Positions 10,641 through 21,629 of a stretch of DNA of 64,000 bases are shown here, in pieces; the stretch's first letter is position 1, and the number at the start of each line of letters is the position of its first letter. A program made the position numbers and the translations under genes. Origin of the DNA: Desmodus rotundus (lineage: Eukaryota; Chordata; Mammalia; Chiroptera; Phyllostomidae); assembly GCF_022682495.2 (NCBI RefSeq), contig NC_071389.1, forward strand, positions 175,956,056 to 176,020,055, given 5' to 3'. The notes below the pieces were generated by a model, which saw only the letters and a program-made list of their open reading frames with translations, was not told the DNA's origin and made no database searches.

Positions 10641-13264
10641 ATGGTTAGAAGAGTTTATCTTGGGCCCAGGTGAACAATTTCAGAACAACAAACAGGAAAA
10701 GGGGTTGATGCTCAAACGCTGGATCTGTAGGGCTTTCTGAAGTTCTGGGTTGTCCTCCCTATCTTTTACCCTATCTGCTGTTCCAGGGGACAGTGCTGGT
10801 CCCTCCATACAGCCACCTGTGATCCACTAATGATGCCTGTGGGGAAGAGGTGGGCATGTGGAACGTGGTCAAAGCCAGCCCCTTTCCCAAGTTTTCTGAA
10901 ACAGTGGATTAAAGATTGACTGCCTCGGAGCACAGAAACTGGAACCAGCTGTGACTCACACACCTGCACCGTCTTTGACCTTTTGCCCAGGAGAGGGCAG
11001 TAACATGCTAACATTTGAGCTCTTCCAATTGTCCTTAATAGACATTGCGAGAACCAGCAGAGAATTAGTCACAGTTATGTCTCACTTTCACTTTCACCTG
11101 GTCAACATTCAATCTCCTGTTTAGTGGTTTGACCTTTGGCTCCCACGGTCTGCACACACGTAGATCTGGAGGTGACATGCATTCATAGGGTAGTAACAGG
11201 CTGGAAATCTGCGGTGATGCTCTGCTGCATCTGATGCTGTGAGTGCTGCTTGCCTTGGTGACCACTTCTCAGACATCGAAGTGACATGCTCTCCACGATT
11301 TTTCTAGACTAGCAAATTGTGTTTGCATCCTCTAACCTGCTATAGAGCCTTATATCTTATACTTTGAAACAAGTTCGGATGCAGTCTCCCGCCTTAGGCA
11401 AAGCCATACATTATGGCTTTTCCCCTGTCCCTCTGTCCATGTTCACAGCACGAAGACCTGGCGGCCTGCCCCATATCATGCATATGACGAGGGTTATTGG
11501 GCTTTCCTTTGGGAGAACTTTTTGACCCCAAGTGGGAAGTTGTGTGTTAGTTGTAGGCATTTTTTGCTTTTGACCAGGCTTAATATGGGAACATAATGCA
11601 GTTTTAAAGTACTAAAAATAGAAGGAGGCATTGGAATATAAGATAATCCTCAATATCTAGCAACACTGTGCTGATTGTTCTGGTAACTGGCTCGGCTTAA
11701 TCCAAGAGTCACAGAATCAAGAATATACATCTCTTTCCTACTTACCCCCCTGCTAACCCACCTGCTTGTGGGTGTGCCTGGGCCAGTGGTACTCACAGAG
11801 GGACACCAGAATAAATACAGTGGTTCATGAAAGAAAACATGAGAAATGAAGGAAAACTGAGACAGAGTGGGTAGGCAGGATGAGTGGTGGGAGGTGAGGT
11901 TGTTCATGAAGTGGTGGATGGTTGGCAGAGAGAGGCTCAGTGTGACCTGGAACCTCACAGGCCGTGTGAACTGGCCTGGTCTCAGCCATCGTGTTGGAAG
12001 GTGTGGGGAGACCTTCCCTTGTCACAGAATAACTTGCTTAGCAAAGTGTTTCTTGGATATTATGAAACATGAATTTCATTTCTGCTCCCTTCTCTCCACC
12101 AAGCCAGGTCACAGACATTATTTCCCATTGTTGAGTGTTTAATGATTTCCAGCCATAGGGCTTCCCTGGTTTCTCCTGGGAGTTTACTTCACTCCATTGA
12201 GTTTCAGATGTTTTTTGATACCTGGCCTGCACTTCCCTTTGCTCAATTTCACCCCATTATCTCCTATTTACACCCCTTGTACCACCCTCATAAATCAATC
12301 TCTTCTCTCACTTCCTCATTTTGGTAGTTTGGAGCCTTACCTGTGTCTCTGTGGGTGGGATGAAGGGGGTGGATGGGGGTTGGGTTGGGGGGCGGATGGG
12401 AAGGTGAGGGGAAAAAAAACACTGGGGAAAAATGCCTTCCAGCTGTGTGATGAGCCTGCCCTTCCATCAATCATAAAGCAGTCTGCAGTGAATCCATCAC
12501 AGTGGGTCTCTGTGACTGCTGCCTCCCAGCAGGTGTGGTGGGCACGCGTGGCTCAGGGAGCCAGGGGGCCAACGGAGTGGTATAGCTCTGGACCATAGGC
12601 CCGATTGCAAGTGATTCAAGCCTTGGTTTCATTTGTGATGGTGAAACTGTAAATATCTGAGGGGACTGGTGAAAGTTAGCCCTGCAATCTGTGGATTTCA
12701 AGCTCTTTCTCCACAGATCCATATACTTCCAGTGAACATTCCACGGGACACAAGCCTGCGTTCCTGGCTTTTCGGATCACTGTGCTTGCTACCTCAGGCC
12801 CGGTGCTAACGCAAAGGCACCCTTTCTCATTTTGTACTGTGTGCACCCCATGTACGGTGGGAATGTTTCTTGGATTAACAGCACATTTTGGAGGTGGAAG
12901 AGGGTTCAGGGGTGATAAATGGTAGTGGGAAAAAATACAATAAAAAATGAACTATTAAAAAAGAGAGCACATTTTGTGTTTTTGAACTGTAACCACAAGG
13001 GTTTTTAATAGAAACTAGATTTTAGGCAACGAAGCTCTACTATAGATTGATAAAGTTGATGAGTCATAATAATAATAATATTAGGTGGCACCTCAAAGAC
13101 TGCAGTTAGAATATAGACAGGGTGTGTGGAACAGTCCAACTGTTTGAGGAGGGTTGGATTTTTATTTCATTCTAATCCTCTACTTCTGACTTCTCCCTCT
13201 CCCGGATGGATGCAAGTTGGTCAAGTTTGATGGTGATGGCAAAACAGAGGAGAGAAACATTTCG
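10641..13264. other. Unassigned stretch of 2.6 kb
   Basis: No gene or named repeat recognised. It includes an AAT array at 13066-13081 and a G-quadruplex motif at 12365-12400. Frames up to 133 codons overlap on both strands in several phases with no recognisable domain. 12160-12300 is pyrimidine-rich (CACCCCATTATCTCC) and may be an old LINE relic, but this is not supportable. Confidence 0.4.
12365..12400 (+). other. Strong G-quadruplex motif
   Basis: GGGGGTGGATGGGGGTTGGG is followed by TTGGGGGGCGGATGGG. The runs are G5, G5, G3, G6 and G3 with loops of 2-5 bases, the best quadruplex candidate in the window. Confidence 0.8.
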
Positions 13265-13575
13265 TTACCTATATTTAAATCAACTTTACTGATGTAAAGT
13301 TTACATAAAATAAAATTCACACATTTTAATGTACAGGTTGATGACTTCTGACAAATACATGCAACCATGTGGCCACTCTAATCAAGAAACAGAACATTTC
13401 CATCTCCTCAGGAAGTTCCCTTGTGCCCCTCGGTGGTGCATTTTACCTCCCGACTCTCCCCGCCTCCACCACAAGCAACCACACATCTGATCTGTAATCC
13501 CTGCAGATTACTTTTTCCTGCTCTAGAATTTCATATAAATGGAATCAGACATTATGTAATCTTTAAATCTTTTTT

Positions 13576-13592
13576 GTGTGTGTGTGTGTGTG
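13576..13592. repeat. (GT)n microsatellite
   Basis: Eight GT dinucleotides plus one G lie inside the L1 3' UTR block, after a T run. Confidence 0.85.
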
Positions 13593-14868
13593 CTCAGCAA
13601 GATATCCGTGACATTTATCTATGTTGTTGCGGTTGTTGGTAGTTCCTTTGTACTGAGTAGTATTTTATGTATGAATATACCATGATTTACCTATTCACCT
13701 GTTTATGAAAATGTGGATTATTTCTACTTTTTGGTTATTATGAATAAATCTGTAAGAACATTCATATCCAAACCTTCTTATGGACATATGTCTAAGAGTA
13801 GAAATGCCGGTCATATAGTGGCATGGTATAGGTTTTTTTGCTTTTCCTTTCAACCTTAATATGCCTGTATATTTAAAATGCATTCTGTATAAACAGTGTA
13901 TAATTGGGTTTTGCTTTTTTATCTAGCATGACAGTCTCTACCCCTTGATTGGAGCATCAGTATATTTATTTTTAACATAATTATTGATGTTGAGTTTATG
14001 TCTATCGTCAAGCAATTTAGATTTTATTGGTCTCATCAGCTTTTCTTTGTTTCTCTGTTGCTTCTTTCTAATCTTCTTTAAGGTTAATAAAATATTATTT
14101 AGTGCTTTCCATTTTAGTTCCTCTGTTGACTTTTAATGTATGCCTCTGCTTATTATATTTTTTAGTGGGTGCTGTAGGGCTACCATTATGTATTCTTAAT
14201 TATGGCAGTCAACCTAGAGTCATATGTATCTCGTCACACTTCACGTATGACATTGCATGCCTGTCACTTCCCAACTCCCATTTGCTGTTTTCTTCTATAA
14301 ACCCTAACGCGCTCTGAGGCAAATCCATCATCTGCTTCCCGCTTCACAATAATAACCTCACATCAACAAAACTTCATTTAACTGCCCACTTTGTCCATTG
14401 TAAGATTATTGTCCTATTTTTTACTTCTACATGTACTATAAGCCTTGCGTTACACTGTGATCATTATTTCTTTAATAAATAGTGCTATTTAGATAAATTA
14501 GGAGAACGACAACATAGTCTTTCATATTGGCTCTTTTATTTTCCATTTCTTGTCTTCTTCCTGGAGAACTGAGTTTTTTCATCTGGTATTATTTTCCTTC
14601 AGCCTGAAGAGCATTCTTTCATTCAGCTTTTATTTATCTGAAACTGTCTTTATTTTACCTTTATTCTTCAAGGGTATTCTTGGTAAAATAATTCTGGGTT
14701 GACCGTTTCCCCTCTTGCTATCATTCCATTGTCTTCTGGTCAGCAGTCCTTTTCTTTAGCTTGGTCTTCAGAAGTTTGATTACAGTGTATCTATACGTGG
14801 TTCCCGTTGTATTAATCCTGCTTGGAGTTTCTTGAGCTTCTGGAACAATAAGTCAGTATTTTTCATTG

Positions 14869-15495
14869 TATAGTCATATGCTACTTAACAATGGGGATAC
14901 CTTCTGAGCAATGCATCATTGGGCTATTTTGTCATTGTGTGAACACTACAGAGGGCACTTACACAAACCTAGATGGTCTGGCCTATTACATACCTAAGAC
15001 ATAGGGTTTAGCTCATTGTTCCCAGGCTAAAACCCATGTCACTGAGTAAAAGTACACAAGATAAAATCAAGTACAAGGGAAATGAAGTAATCAAGACACA
15101 TACACTCGATATATGAGGCTGCTGTCAGCCTAACACGGCATATTGATTTCCAGCAAACCTTTTTTTAATAAGTAAAAAGATTACACTCTAAAATAACAGT
15201 AATAATATAGTATAGTAAATACATAAAACAGTAGCATAGTCATTTATCATTATCAAGTATTATGTACTGTATGTAATTGTATGGGCTATGCTTTCATATG
15301 ATTGGCAGTACAGTAAGTTTGTTTCCACCAGCATCACTACGAACACGTGAGTAATGTGTTATGCTTTGATATAACTATGGCTGCAATGTCACTAGGCTAT
15401 GGGAATTTTTCAGCTCCATTATAATCTTGGTGGGATCACCATTGTGTAAATGGTCCGTTGTTGACTGATATGTTGTTATGTGGCACATGACTGTA
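14869..15495. mobile_element. MER2/Tigger-type DNA transposon nested in the L1
   Basis: The element is 14871-15493. Its left end reads TAGTCATATGCTACTTAACA, and its right end reversed reads CAGTCATGTGCCACATAACA, giving paired terminal inverted repeats. TA precedes and follows it (14869-14870 and 15494-15495), the Tc1/mariner duplication. The interior carries CTACACAAACCTAGATGG-like and TATGGGAATTTTTCAGCTCC motifs that I associate with MER2/Tigger elements. L1 sequence resumes on both sides, so it jumped into an already resident L1. No transposase frame survives. Confidence 0.82.
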
Positions 15496-16799
15496 CAGTA
15501 TTTGGAAGTTTTTTGCTATTATTTCTTCAGATTTTTTCTGCTTCCAGCTCATTCTCTTTATCTTTTGAGACTCCAATTATATGTATGCTAGAGCATTTGA
15601 TGTTATGCCAAATATCAATATGCAGCTTTTCATTTTTATGTAAGCCCCCTGCCCCGCTTTCCTTATTTTTGTGCTGTGCTGGGACTCTAGATCTCTTCAC
15701 TGCATCAGGAAGTGGTCTCTAGGCAGAGGTCCAGGGTTAAAAAAGGGAAAGAATCAGTCAATGATATTATTAATCTGTTTTCAAGTTCGACAAGTCTCTG
15801 CCACCTCCTCTTAAGCTCATACAGTGATTTTTTTCCCCATTCTATTACTGTACTTTTTAGTTCTGGAACTTTCAGTTTCATTTTTTGGTAATTTCTATTT
15901 TTCTACTGAGATACCCTATATCTATACTCGTTAAGACCATATTTTTTTTTAGTTATTTGAACACATTTTTCTTTATTTCTGTTAATACATTTACAATAGC
16001 TGCTAATAACTGCTTTAAAGTTTTTGGGTCACAATCTGGATCAAATTTTTTATTTTCTTTGTGTATGCAAGTGATTCTTTAATGCTGGACATTCTGAATA
16101 ATGTGTTACAGAGACTGAATTACTTTTTTCAAACTCAGAGTCTAAATTCTGTCTTCATGTGGATCTCGTTGGGGTTCGGATTGGTTTTTATTAGGGTGAG
16201 ACTACAGACAGTGTTATTTCAGGGTGTGATCCTGATTCCTAAGGAGTGGCATTTGTGGAATCTGCACTCTGGCAGGGCTGGATTTCCAACAAGCTCCAGC
16301 ACCTCTCTCTCCCACCAGTTCTCAACTTCTAGTATGTCTGTTTCAGCACTGGAGTAGCTGCTATTTAGAAAGTATTGAGTGTCTTTACACCCTGAGATAT
16401 TTACACAGCCCTCAGCCATGGACCCATAGGGGATCTCAAATTGCACTTACGGGGTCCCTCTCTGTACATTCAATTCTGATACTCCACTCTGCAAATCCTA
16501 ACCTCTTCAGCTGCCAGGAATACTCACCTCTGTGTCCTCAGCATAGCGTGCTATGCCTGGACTTCAGCTCTCCGTACCCCAGTCAGGAAATTGTCTCTGT
16601 GCAAAGGGCCAGTGTGATCACAGGCTGATCTCATGAGTTCCCCTTTTCACTGGAATTGAAGTCCTGTGCTGCTTTCTGTACACCTTCTGGAAACAGTTGA
16701 CTCATATATTTTCTCCAGTTTTTTACTCGATTCCAATTGGAGGGCTGACGCCAGGTATTTCCTCATCAAAAACCAGAAATCCTCAATTTACTTTTATCT

Positions 16800-17050
16800 T
16801 TAGTAATAGCTAGCACATACTGAATATGTACCTTGTGTAGGTTTTTCTTCTATTTATTTTATATGCATTATCTCTTTAAGTATCTCTGTAGTGCCATGAA
16901 ATAAGTACAATTGTTATACAGTTTTCTAGGTGAGAAAACTAACACGCAGAAGGTTAATATAGTTGTGGCAAGAAACTAGCAAGTGTCAGAGTCTGGATTA
17001 AAATCCAGACAGTCTAACTTAATAGTTCATACTGTTAAACCATATACTCC
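16800..17050 (-). repeat. MIR SINE
   Basis: Antisense MIR motifs occur in order: TAATAGCTAGCACATACTGA, ATATGCATTATCTCTTTAAG, AGGTGAGAAAACTAACACGC, CAAGAAACTAGCAAGTGTCA and GTCTGGATTAAAATCCAGAC. It abuts the upstream end of the old L1. Confidence 0.82.
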
Positions 17051-18009
17051 CCGACTTGACGATAGGCAATGCACTCAATGGGAATAGCACTCAATGTCAT
17101 TGTCACCACATGGACTATGTTTTCCTCCTCTAAGAGTGAGATAAGTGCTTCATAAATATTAGGTATGAATATTTGTATGGGAACCCCAAAAGAAGGTGCA
17201 CCCATCTTATATTCTGAAGTGGATGTGCAGTCAAGTAGTTTTATGGTCCTATGTTAGTATGACACTTAGTAACTTTTGCCTATATTCAAGATGTGTATGT
17301 TACAGGGGGCTTATAATTTCTTACTAGTCACACACTCCAGTCTTTCGAATAGCTGACGCAGAGCCAAACTCAGCCAGCCATGGCTCTTGAAAACCCCAAA
17401 CTTTATCTTGTGTATCACATGCTTTTTAAAACTATGGACTACCTCTTTCTTTTGTCACCTCTCTTTTCAAGTCCTGAGAGTTCTTGGCTTTCTGTTCTTA
17501 GACATCTTGGGTTTTCTTTTAGAGGGCAAATCGGAACAGACATTTCATTTGCTCAGGTGAGGCAAGAACAGGAGAAATAAGGCATCAAGGTGCTGCTTGT
17601 GGTTGGGCTTTTTCTTTTTAGCTGGAGATATATGAGAGTACCAGGACGAGAGTAGACAGCATTTTCTGCCTGCTGTTTACAGCTGCCTTGACAGATGACC
17701 GGAGGCGGGGTGCGGGGGGATTGGGGATGCGTGAGTATATAGGGCTTTGGTTACATTGGAACTGAGAGCCCTGCTTTCCATATAGAGTGCTGGTGAGCAT
17801 TACTCCCAAGTGTGTGCAGCAGCAAGGGGAAGCCGAGATTTAGGACTCAGCCATGTGTGGGGGGGGCTTGGCTCAGCACCAGTGACACAGCTGTGAATTA
17901 TGGTCATATGCCCTGCTATGGGTCCCCATCATGTTAAAACCATTTAGTAGCCTGTGGAGGACAGGGAGTGTTCACCTGGGGTGGGGGAGAGATGTACTAA
18001 CAGAGAAGC
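17051..18009. other. Unassigned stretch
   Basis: No repeat family recognised. It contains a G-quadruplex motif (17702-17727) and a short G7 run near 17861. Short frames only. Confidence 0.4.
17702..17727 (+). other. G-quadruplex motif
   Basis: GGAGGCGGGGTGCGGGGGGA is followed by TTGGGG. Three strong G runs plus GG pairs make this weaker than the site at 12365. Confidence 0.5.
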
Positions 18010-18270
18010 AGTGTGGGGTAGCAGACAGAGACCTAGGTTCTGATCCGAGTTAAAAATCACTTATAAGCCCTATTGTCTTGGGTAAATGATCATTTTAAGC
18101 TTTGGTTTTATTAATTCTAAAATGGGAATTATAATGCCTATTGTCTCTACCTTAGGGATTATTGAAAATGAAATAATATATATGAAAACTGTATTATCTA
18201 AACTAGGTTGTGAACAATTTTCTGAGAGTAAGATAGTCAATGGCACACAACATTTGGCAATTCAGTTATT
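18010..18270 (+). repeat. MIR SINE
   Basis: AGCAGTGTGGGGTAGCAGAC, CTAGGTTCTGATCCGAGTT, TTGTCTTGGGTAAATGATCA, ATTCTAAAATGGGAATTATA and GGGATTATTGAAAATGAAAT match the sense MIR order nearly end to end. Confidence 0.85.
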
Positions 18271-18414
18271 GTGCACTTTCTGATTTTTTAAAAAAAATAT
18301 GAAACCAGTTGGCCGGGGAGATTAAGACATCACAGAGGAAGAGCACTGGTCAGCATGGATTGTCAAGGAGTATTTGGATTTGAGTCTGTGAGAGTTACTG
18401 AGATAGGCTGCCAA

Positions 18415-18600
18415 GAGGAGGCAATGAATTAACAGACATTTTGTGAAGTCCCCCTGGTGCTCAGCACTGTGGCAGATGCTGGGGAGAACATAGCAGAAAT
18501 AGAAGGCAGAGCTTATACTCTCTTTGGGCATATAGTCTCTTCAAGAGGTAAGACTGGATGACAGTAGCAGATATTTCCAGAGTCAGTAATTTAAGTATGT
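18415..18600 (-). repeat. L2 LINE fragment
   Basis: ATGAATTAACAGACATTTTG, GGTGCTCAGCACTGTGGCAG and GCTGGGGAGAACATAGCAGA match the antisense L2 3' end (attgagcgcctactatgtgcc, ggcactggggatacagcag). Diverged and short. Confidence 0.6.
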
Positions 18601-18995
18601 TGGTGACTAGGAGGTATTGAGGGATAAAGGGAAGTTTCAAGGAGGAGGTAAATATTCACTCTTACTGTTACCAACCCTGTTCACCTTCAGGCAGGGTGAA
18701 CTTCATTCTGTCAGCTTAAATCAGTTCCTCTCCCATGCTGGGATTTCTAAGGCAGGTAGTTCTATACTCTCCAGCTGGTAGGATCTGACACAAATTGGGC
18801 TACTCCAAGGTTGGGGTCTGACAAAATGATAGACTTGAGTCAAGCACCTACGAGCCTTCCTCCAGCATTTGCTGTCCAGCCCTACCATGGGGCTTCTACT
18901 TTGCTTTCTTGATTTCTGATTCCTCCATTTTCAGGGCCAGGAGCTCATCTCTGCACCTTAGCTGATTGGTCAGGTCGATACCATTTCTGCAGAGG
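18601..18995. other. Unassigned stretch
   Basis: Nothing recognised between the L2 fragment and the Ves SINE; mixed composition, no frame above 60 codons. Confidence 0.45.
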
Positions 18996-19223
18996 TATCA
19001 GCAATTTCTTAAAAAATATTTTATTTATTTTTAGAGAGAGGGGAAGGGAGAGAGAGAGGGAGAGAAACATCAGTTGGTTGCCTCTGGCACATGCCCCAGC
19101 CGGGGACTGGGCCTGCAACCCAGGCGTGTGCCCTTATTGGAAATTGAACCAGTGACCTTTTGCTTTGTGGGATGACACTCAACCAACTGGGCCACACCGG
19201 TCAGGGCAGTACTAGCAATTTCT
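18996..19223 (-). mobile_element. Ves-type bat SINE
   Basis: Body 19010-19209, antisense: a T-rich tail, then AGAGAGAGAGGGAGAGAAAC (the reversed TCTC tract), CAACCCAGGCGTGTGCCC, GAAATTGAACCAGTGACC and CCAACTGGGCCACACCGGTC at the tRNA-like head. Flanks TATCAGCAATTTCT (18996-19009) and TACTAGCAATTTCT (19210-19223) agree at 12 of 14 positions. Confidence 0.92.
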
Positions 19224-19245
19224 GAGCTGTGCTCAGGAATGGACA

Positions 19246-19585
19246 TACAGTTGACCCTTGAACAATATGGGTAGGAACTGTATAGGTCCACTTATATGTG
19301 GATTGTTTTCAATAAGTACATAAAATACTATAAATATATTTTGTTTTTCTTATGATTTTTGTAACATTTTCTTCTCTCTAGCTTACTTTATTGCAAGAAT
19401 ACAGCATATAATGCATACAACATACAATATATGTGTTAATTGATTGTTTATGTTACCAGTAAGGTTTCTGGTCAACAGTAGGCTATAAGTAGTTAAGTTT
19501 GGGGGAGTCAAAAATTATTATATGGATTTTTGACTTCATGGCTGTCAGCACCCCCAAACACTGCATTGTTCAAGGGTCAACTGTA
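19246..19585 (+). mobile_element. Small Tigger-like DNA transposon, copy 1
   Basis: The element is 19248-19583 (336 bp). The left end CAGTTGACCCTTGAACAATA and the reversed right end CAGTTGACCCTTGAACAATG are near-identical terminal inverted repeats, and TA flanks both sides, as for Tc1/mariner superfamily elements. There is no coding capacity. It lies 24 bp past the Ves SINE. A second copy in opposite orientation is at 45632-45941. Orientation is arbitrary. Confidence 0.88.
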
Positions 19586-19589
19586 TTTG

Positions 19590-20118
19590 CATTTGGGTTG
19601 CCAAGGTAAGTGGAGGGTGAAATTAGGATAGAATGATAAATGTAAGGATTTTTGGATGGAGCTGTATGAGGTAGATGCATGGGGGAATAGTGATTCCTTG
19701 GGTAATTATATGGACACCAAAACAGATTGTTGTTCAGGTAATCTGTGGGTCTTGGGGTTCAAGTAGTGACCAGTAAAGGAGATAAAGGCTGTCGCAGTAA
19801 ACTGATAGCATACCAAGTGCTGCTCCAGGGAAGGGAGCTGTCTTCCAGGCCTTACTGAGTGTTTCAGTCAGGATCCCGGCAGGAAGACAGTGGCATACTC
19901 AAAGGGTTCAATTGAAAAGAGTTTGATAAAGGGACTGTTTACAGAGGTATGGGAAGAAATAAAGGCCTCCATATGAACTGATGAGTAACAGTCCGGGGAC
20001 TGTCGACAGCTGAAAGCTGTTATCACCCCAGGCTGGAGGAAGGAGGGAGGGAAACACGTTTAAGGAACCTGTTGGGAGCTGTGGCTACAGAAGAGGGGCT
20101 GCACAGCAAGAGCTGTGG
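19590..20118. other. Stretch with a possible old unclassified repeat
   Basis: 19870-20100 (AGGATCCCGGCAGGAAGACA, GTTTGATAAAGGGACTGTTT, CACCCCAGGCTGGAGGAAGG) resembles an interspersed mammalian repeat I have seen but cannot name. Similar wording occurs near 31940-32310. The rest is unassigned. Confidence 0.35.
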
Positions 20119-20172
20119 ACACACACACATGCACACCACACACCACATACCACACCACAGCACACCACACCC
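20119..20172. repeat. CA-rich simple repeat
   Basis: Imperfect CA and CACAC/CCACA units (ACACACACACATGCACACCA and onward). Confidence 0.85.
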
Positions 20173-20389
20173 AGAGCCCCTTTGCATGCAAACATCACTT
20201 TACTTTCATCTTGGAGTACCAACAAGCAAACTTCAGTAGTTTTAAATGCAGTCTTTTTACTCACTTTGTCCTGGATCAGGATAGCACAAAAATTAGGCTT
20301 TTCATAGTTTTATGCCTTCCTACTTTCTACTCCATCCTGATTTTTCTACTGCATCTGAAACAAAAGCTCTCTCAACCCTCTGATTCTTT

Positions 20390-20460
20390 TTGTTTAATTT
20401 TAATTTTTTATTGTTATTCAATTACAGTTGTGTGGCTTTTCTCCCCATCCCTCCACCCTT
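20390..20460 (-). mobile_element. Short L1 3' end (bat lineage type)
   Basis: TTTTAATTTTTTATTGTTATTCAATTACAGTTGTG followed by TCTCCCCATCCCTCCACCC looks like the antisense 3' terminus of an L1 family common in bat genomes, with a T-rich run where the A-tail would be. It is extremely 5'-truncated (about 70 bp). No convincing duplication seen. Confidence 0.5.
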
Positions 20461-20469
20461 GACTCAGGT

Positions 20470-20899
20470 TTCTCTGAGTCTTTCCCAGGTCTGGAAAGCT
20501 TCCTGAGCAATGCTTATTCTTTCTGGGAGAAGCCTAGAATAAGCATCCAAGAAAGACTTCTCTGCCTTTCGTCCCTCAGGACTTCTCTTCCATTTTTTTT
20601 GAATGAATAATACCTCTAAAATAGGGACTTTTGTTAAAACAAAACGAAATGAAAAATAAACGAAGAAAACCTTTGCAGGGATTCATGACCGGGGATTTCC
20701 ATTTCCTTCTCAATTCAATGTACGCCTTCTCTGGAAATGCTCCTCTCAGCATCCAGGCCTCTCTGAGTTAATCTTCTGCCAGCAGTTCTGAGCCCATGCT
20801 CCTTCCTCGCACTTCTGGTTGTCTCCTTTCACCGGCTTCCTCTCTCCTGCTGCTTGTGAACATGCTTAAGTCTCCTTCTGAAAACCTCCTGGAAACCTG
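20470..20899. other. Unassigned stretch
   Basis: Pyrimidine-rich sequence, possibly the degraded continuation of the L2 relic that follows; no family assigned. Confidence 0.35.
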
Positions 20900-21180
20900 A
20901 CCGTGTCTTTTGAGCTGTCATCTTTCTTCCCTACTCTCACCAACAAACACCTGCTTTGGCTGTATTTATTTCCACAGTATCCACTCACCTGTTAATCACT
21001 TGCAACCTGGCTGCAGCTCCCATCAGTTCATTGAGACTGAATTTGCTGTCATTATTGTCCTCTTCTTCTCCATGTCCCATTGGCATCGTCTTAGTGTTCA
21101 CCTTCCTCCACCTCTCCAACTCTGCATCCTACAGAGAATTAAGCAATGGTCAGCGTGGGTGATAGACATCATCTGCTATC
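20900..21180 (+). repeat. L2 LINE coding-region relic
   Basis: TTGCAACCTGGCTGCAGCTCCCATCAG, TCATTGAGACTGAATTTGCT and CACCTTCCTCCACCTCTCC resemble the L2 reverse-transcriptase region (ctggcttccgcccccacc, actgaaactgctct). Heavily decayed. Confidence 0.5.
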
Positions 21181-21429
21181 ACCTTTCTCCTGATACAAGA
21201 GCCCTTTATAGTGGTACCACTCATAGATGATCATTCAGCCTCCACTCGAATACTTCCAAGGATGATCACTACTTGGTGCGGGAATAGTAATTGCTTGAAG
21301 GTTATTCCTTACATGGAGCCAAAACAGCCTCCTTCCAACTTCTTCGTTCATTAATTCTGGTTCCATTCTCTCCCTCTACATAAAATAAGTTATTCATTCA
21401 ATTAAATTCAGTTCACTTTAACAAACACT

Positions 21430-21560
21430 GAGTGCCTGTTGTATACAATATGCTATGTACTTGAAGAAGCATAAATACTAAGATTCCAAAAAGGACCTTT
21501 TAGGTTTTTCCAGACAGGAGGAAGACAAACAAGGAAGTAATTAGTTCAAGGCTTCGGTAA
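21430..21560 (-). repeat. L2 LINE 3' fragment
   Basis: AACAAACACTGAGTGCCTGT, ATGCTATGTACTTGAAGAAG and CAGGAGGAAGACAAACAAGG follow the antisense L2 3' end. It is short and separated by about 70 bp from a much longer antisense L2. Confidence 0.5.
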
Positions 21561-21629
21561 GATGATAGAAAGTTACCAGATCAAAGAATTTGGCCCTCGA
21601 GTTTATGAGCTAGTTTGATTCCCTTTTTA

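Larger units (their letters stand above)
13265..16785 (-). mobile_element. Old L1 LINE, internally deleted and interrupted
   Basis: Read on the minus strand this is an L1 in two blocks. 13265-13835 corresponds to the L1M-type 3' UTR (antisense motifs CATATAAATGGAATCAGACA and TTATGAATAAATCTG). 13840-16785 runs from the start of ORF2 (antisense TAATTGGGTTTTGC and ACAGTCTCTACC) through the inter-ORF and upstream regions (AGTGGGTGCTGTAGGGCT, CATCTGGTATTATTTTCCTT, TGAGCTTCTGGAACAATAAG). Most of ORF2 is missing between the blocks, by deletion or because they are two insertions. A Tigger-type transposon interrupts it at 14871-15493. No intact frame remains. Confidence 0.82.
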
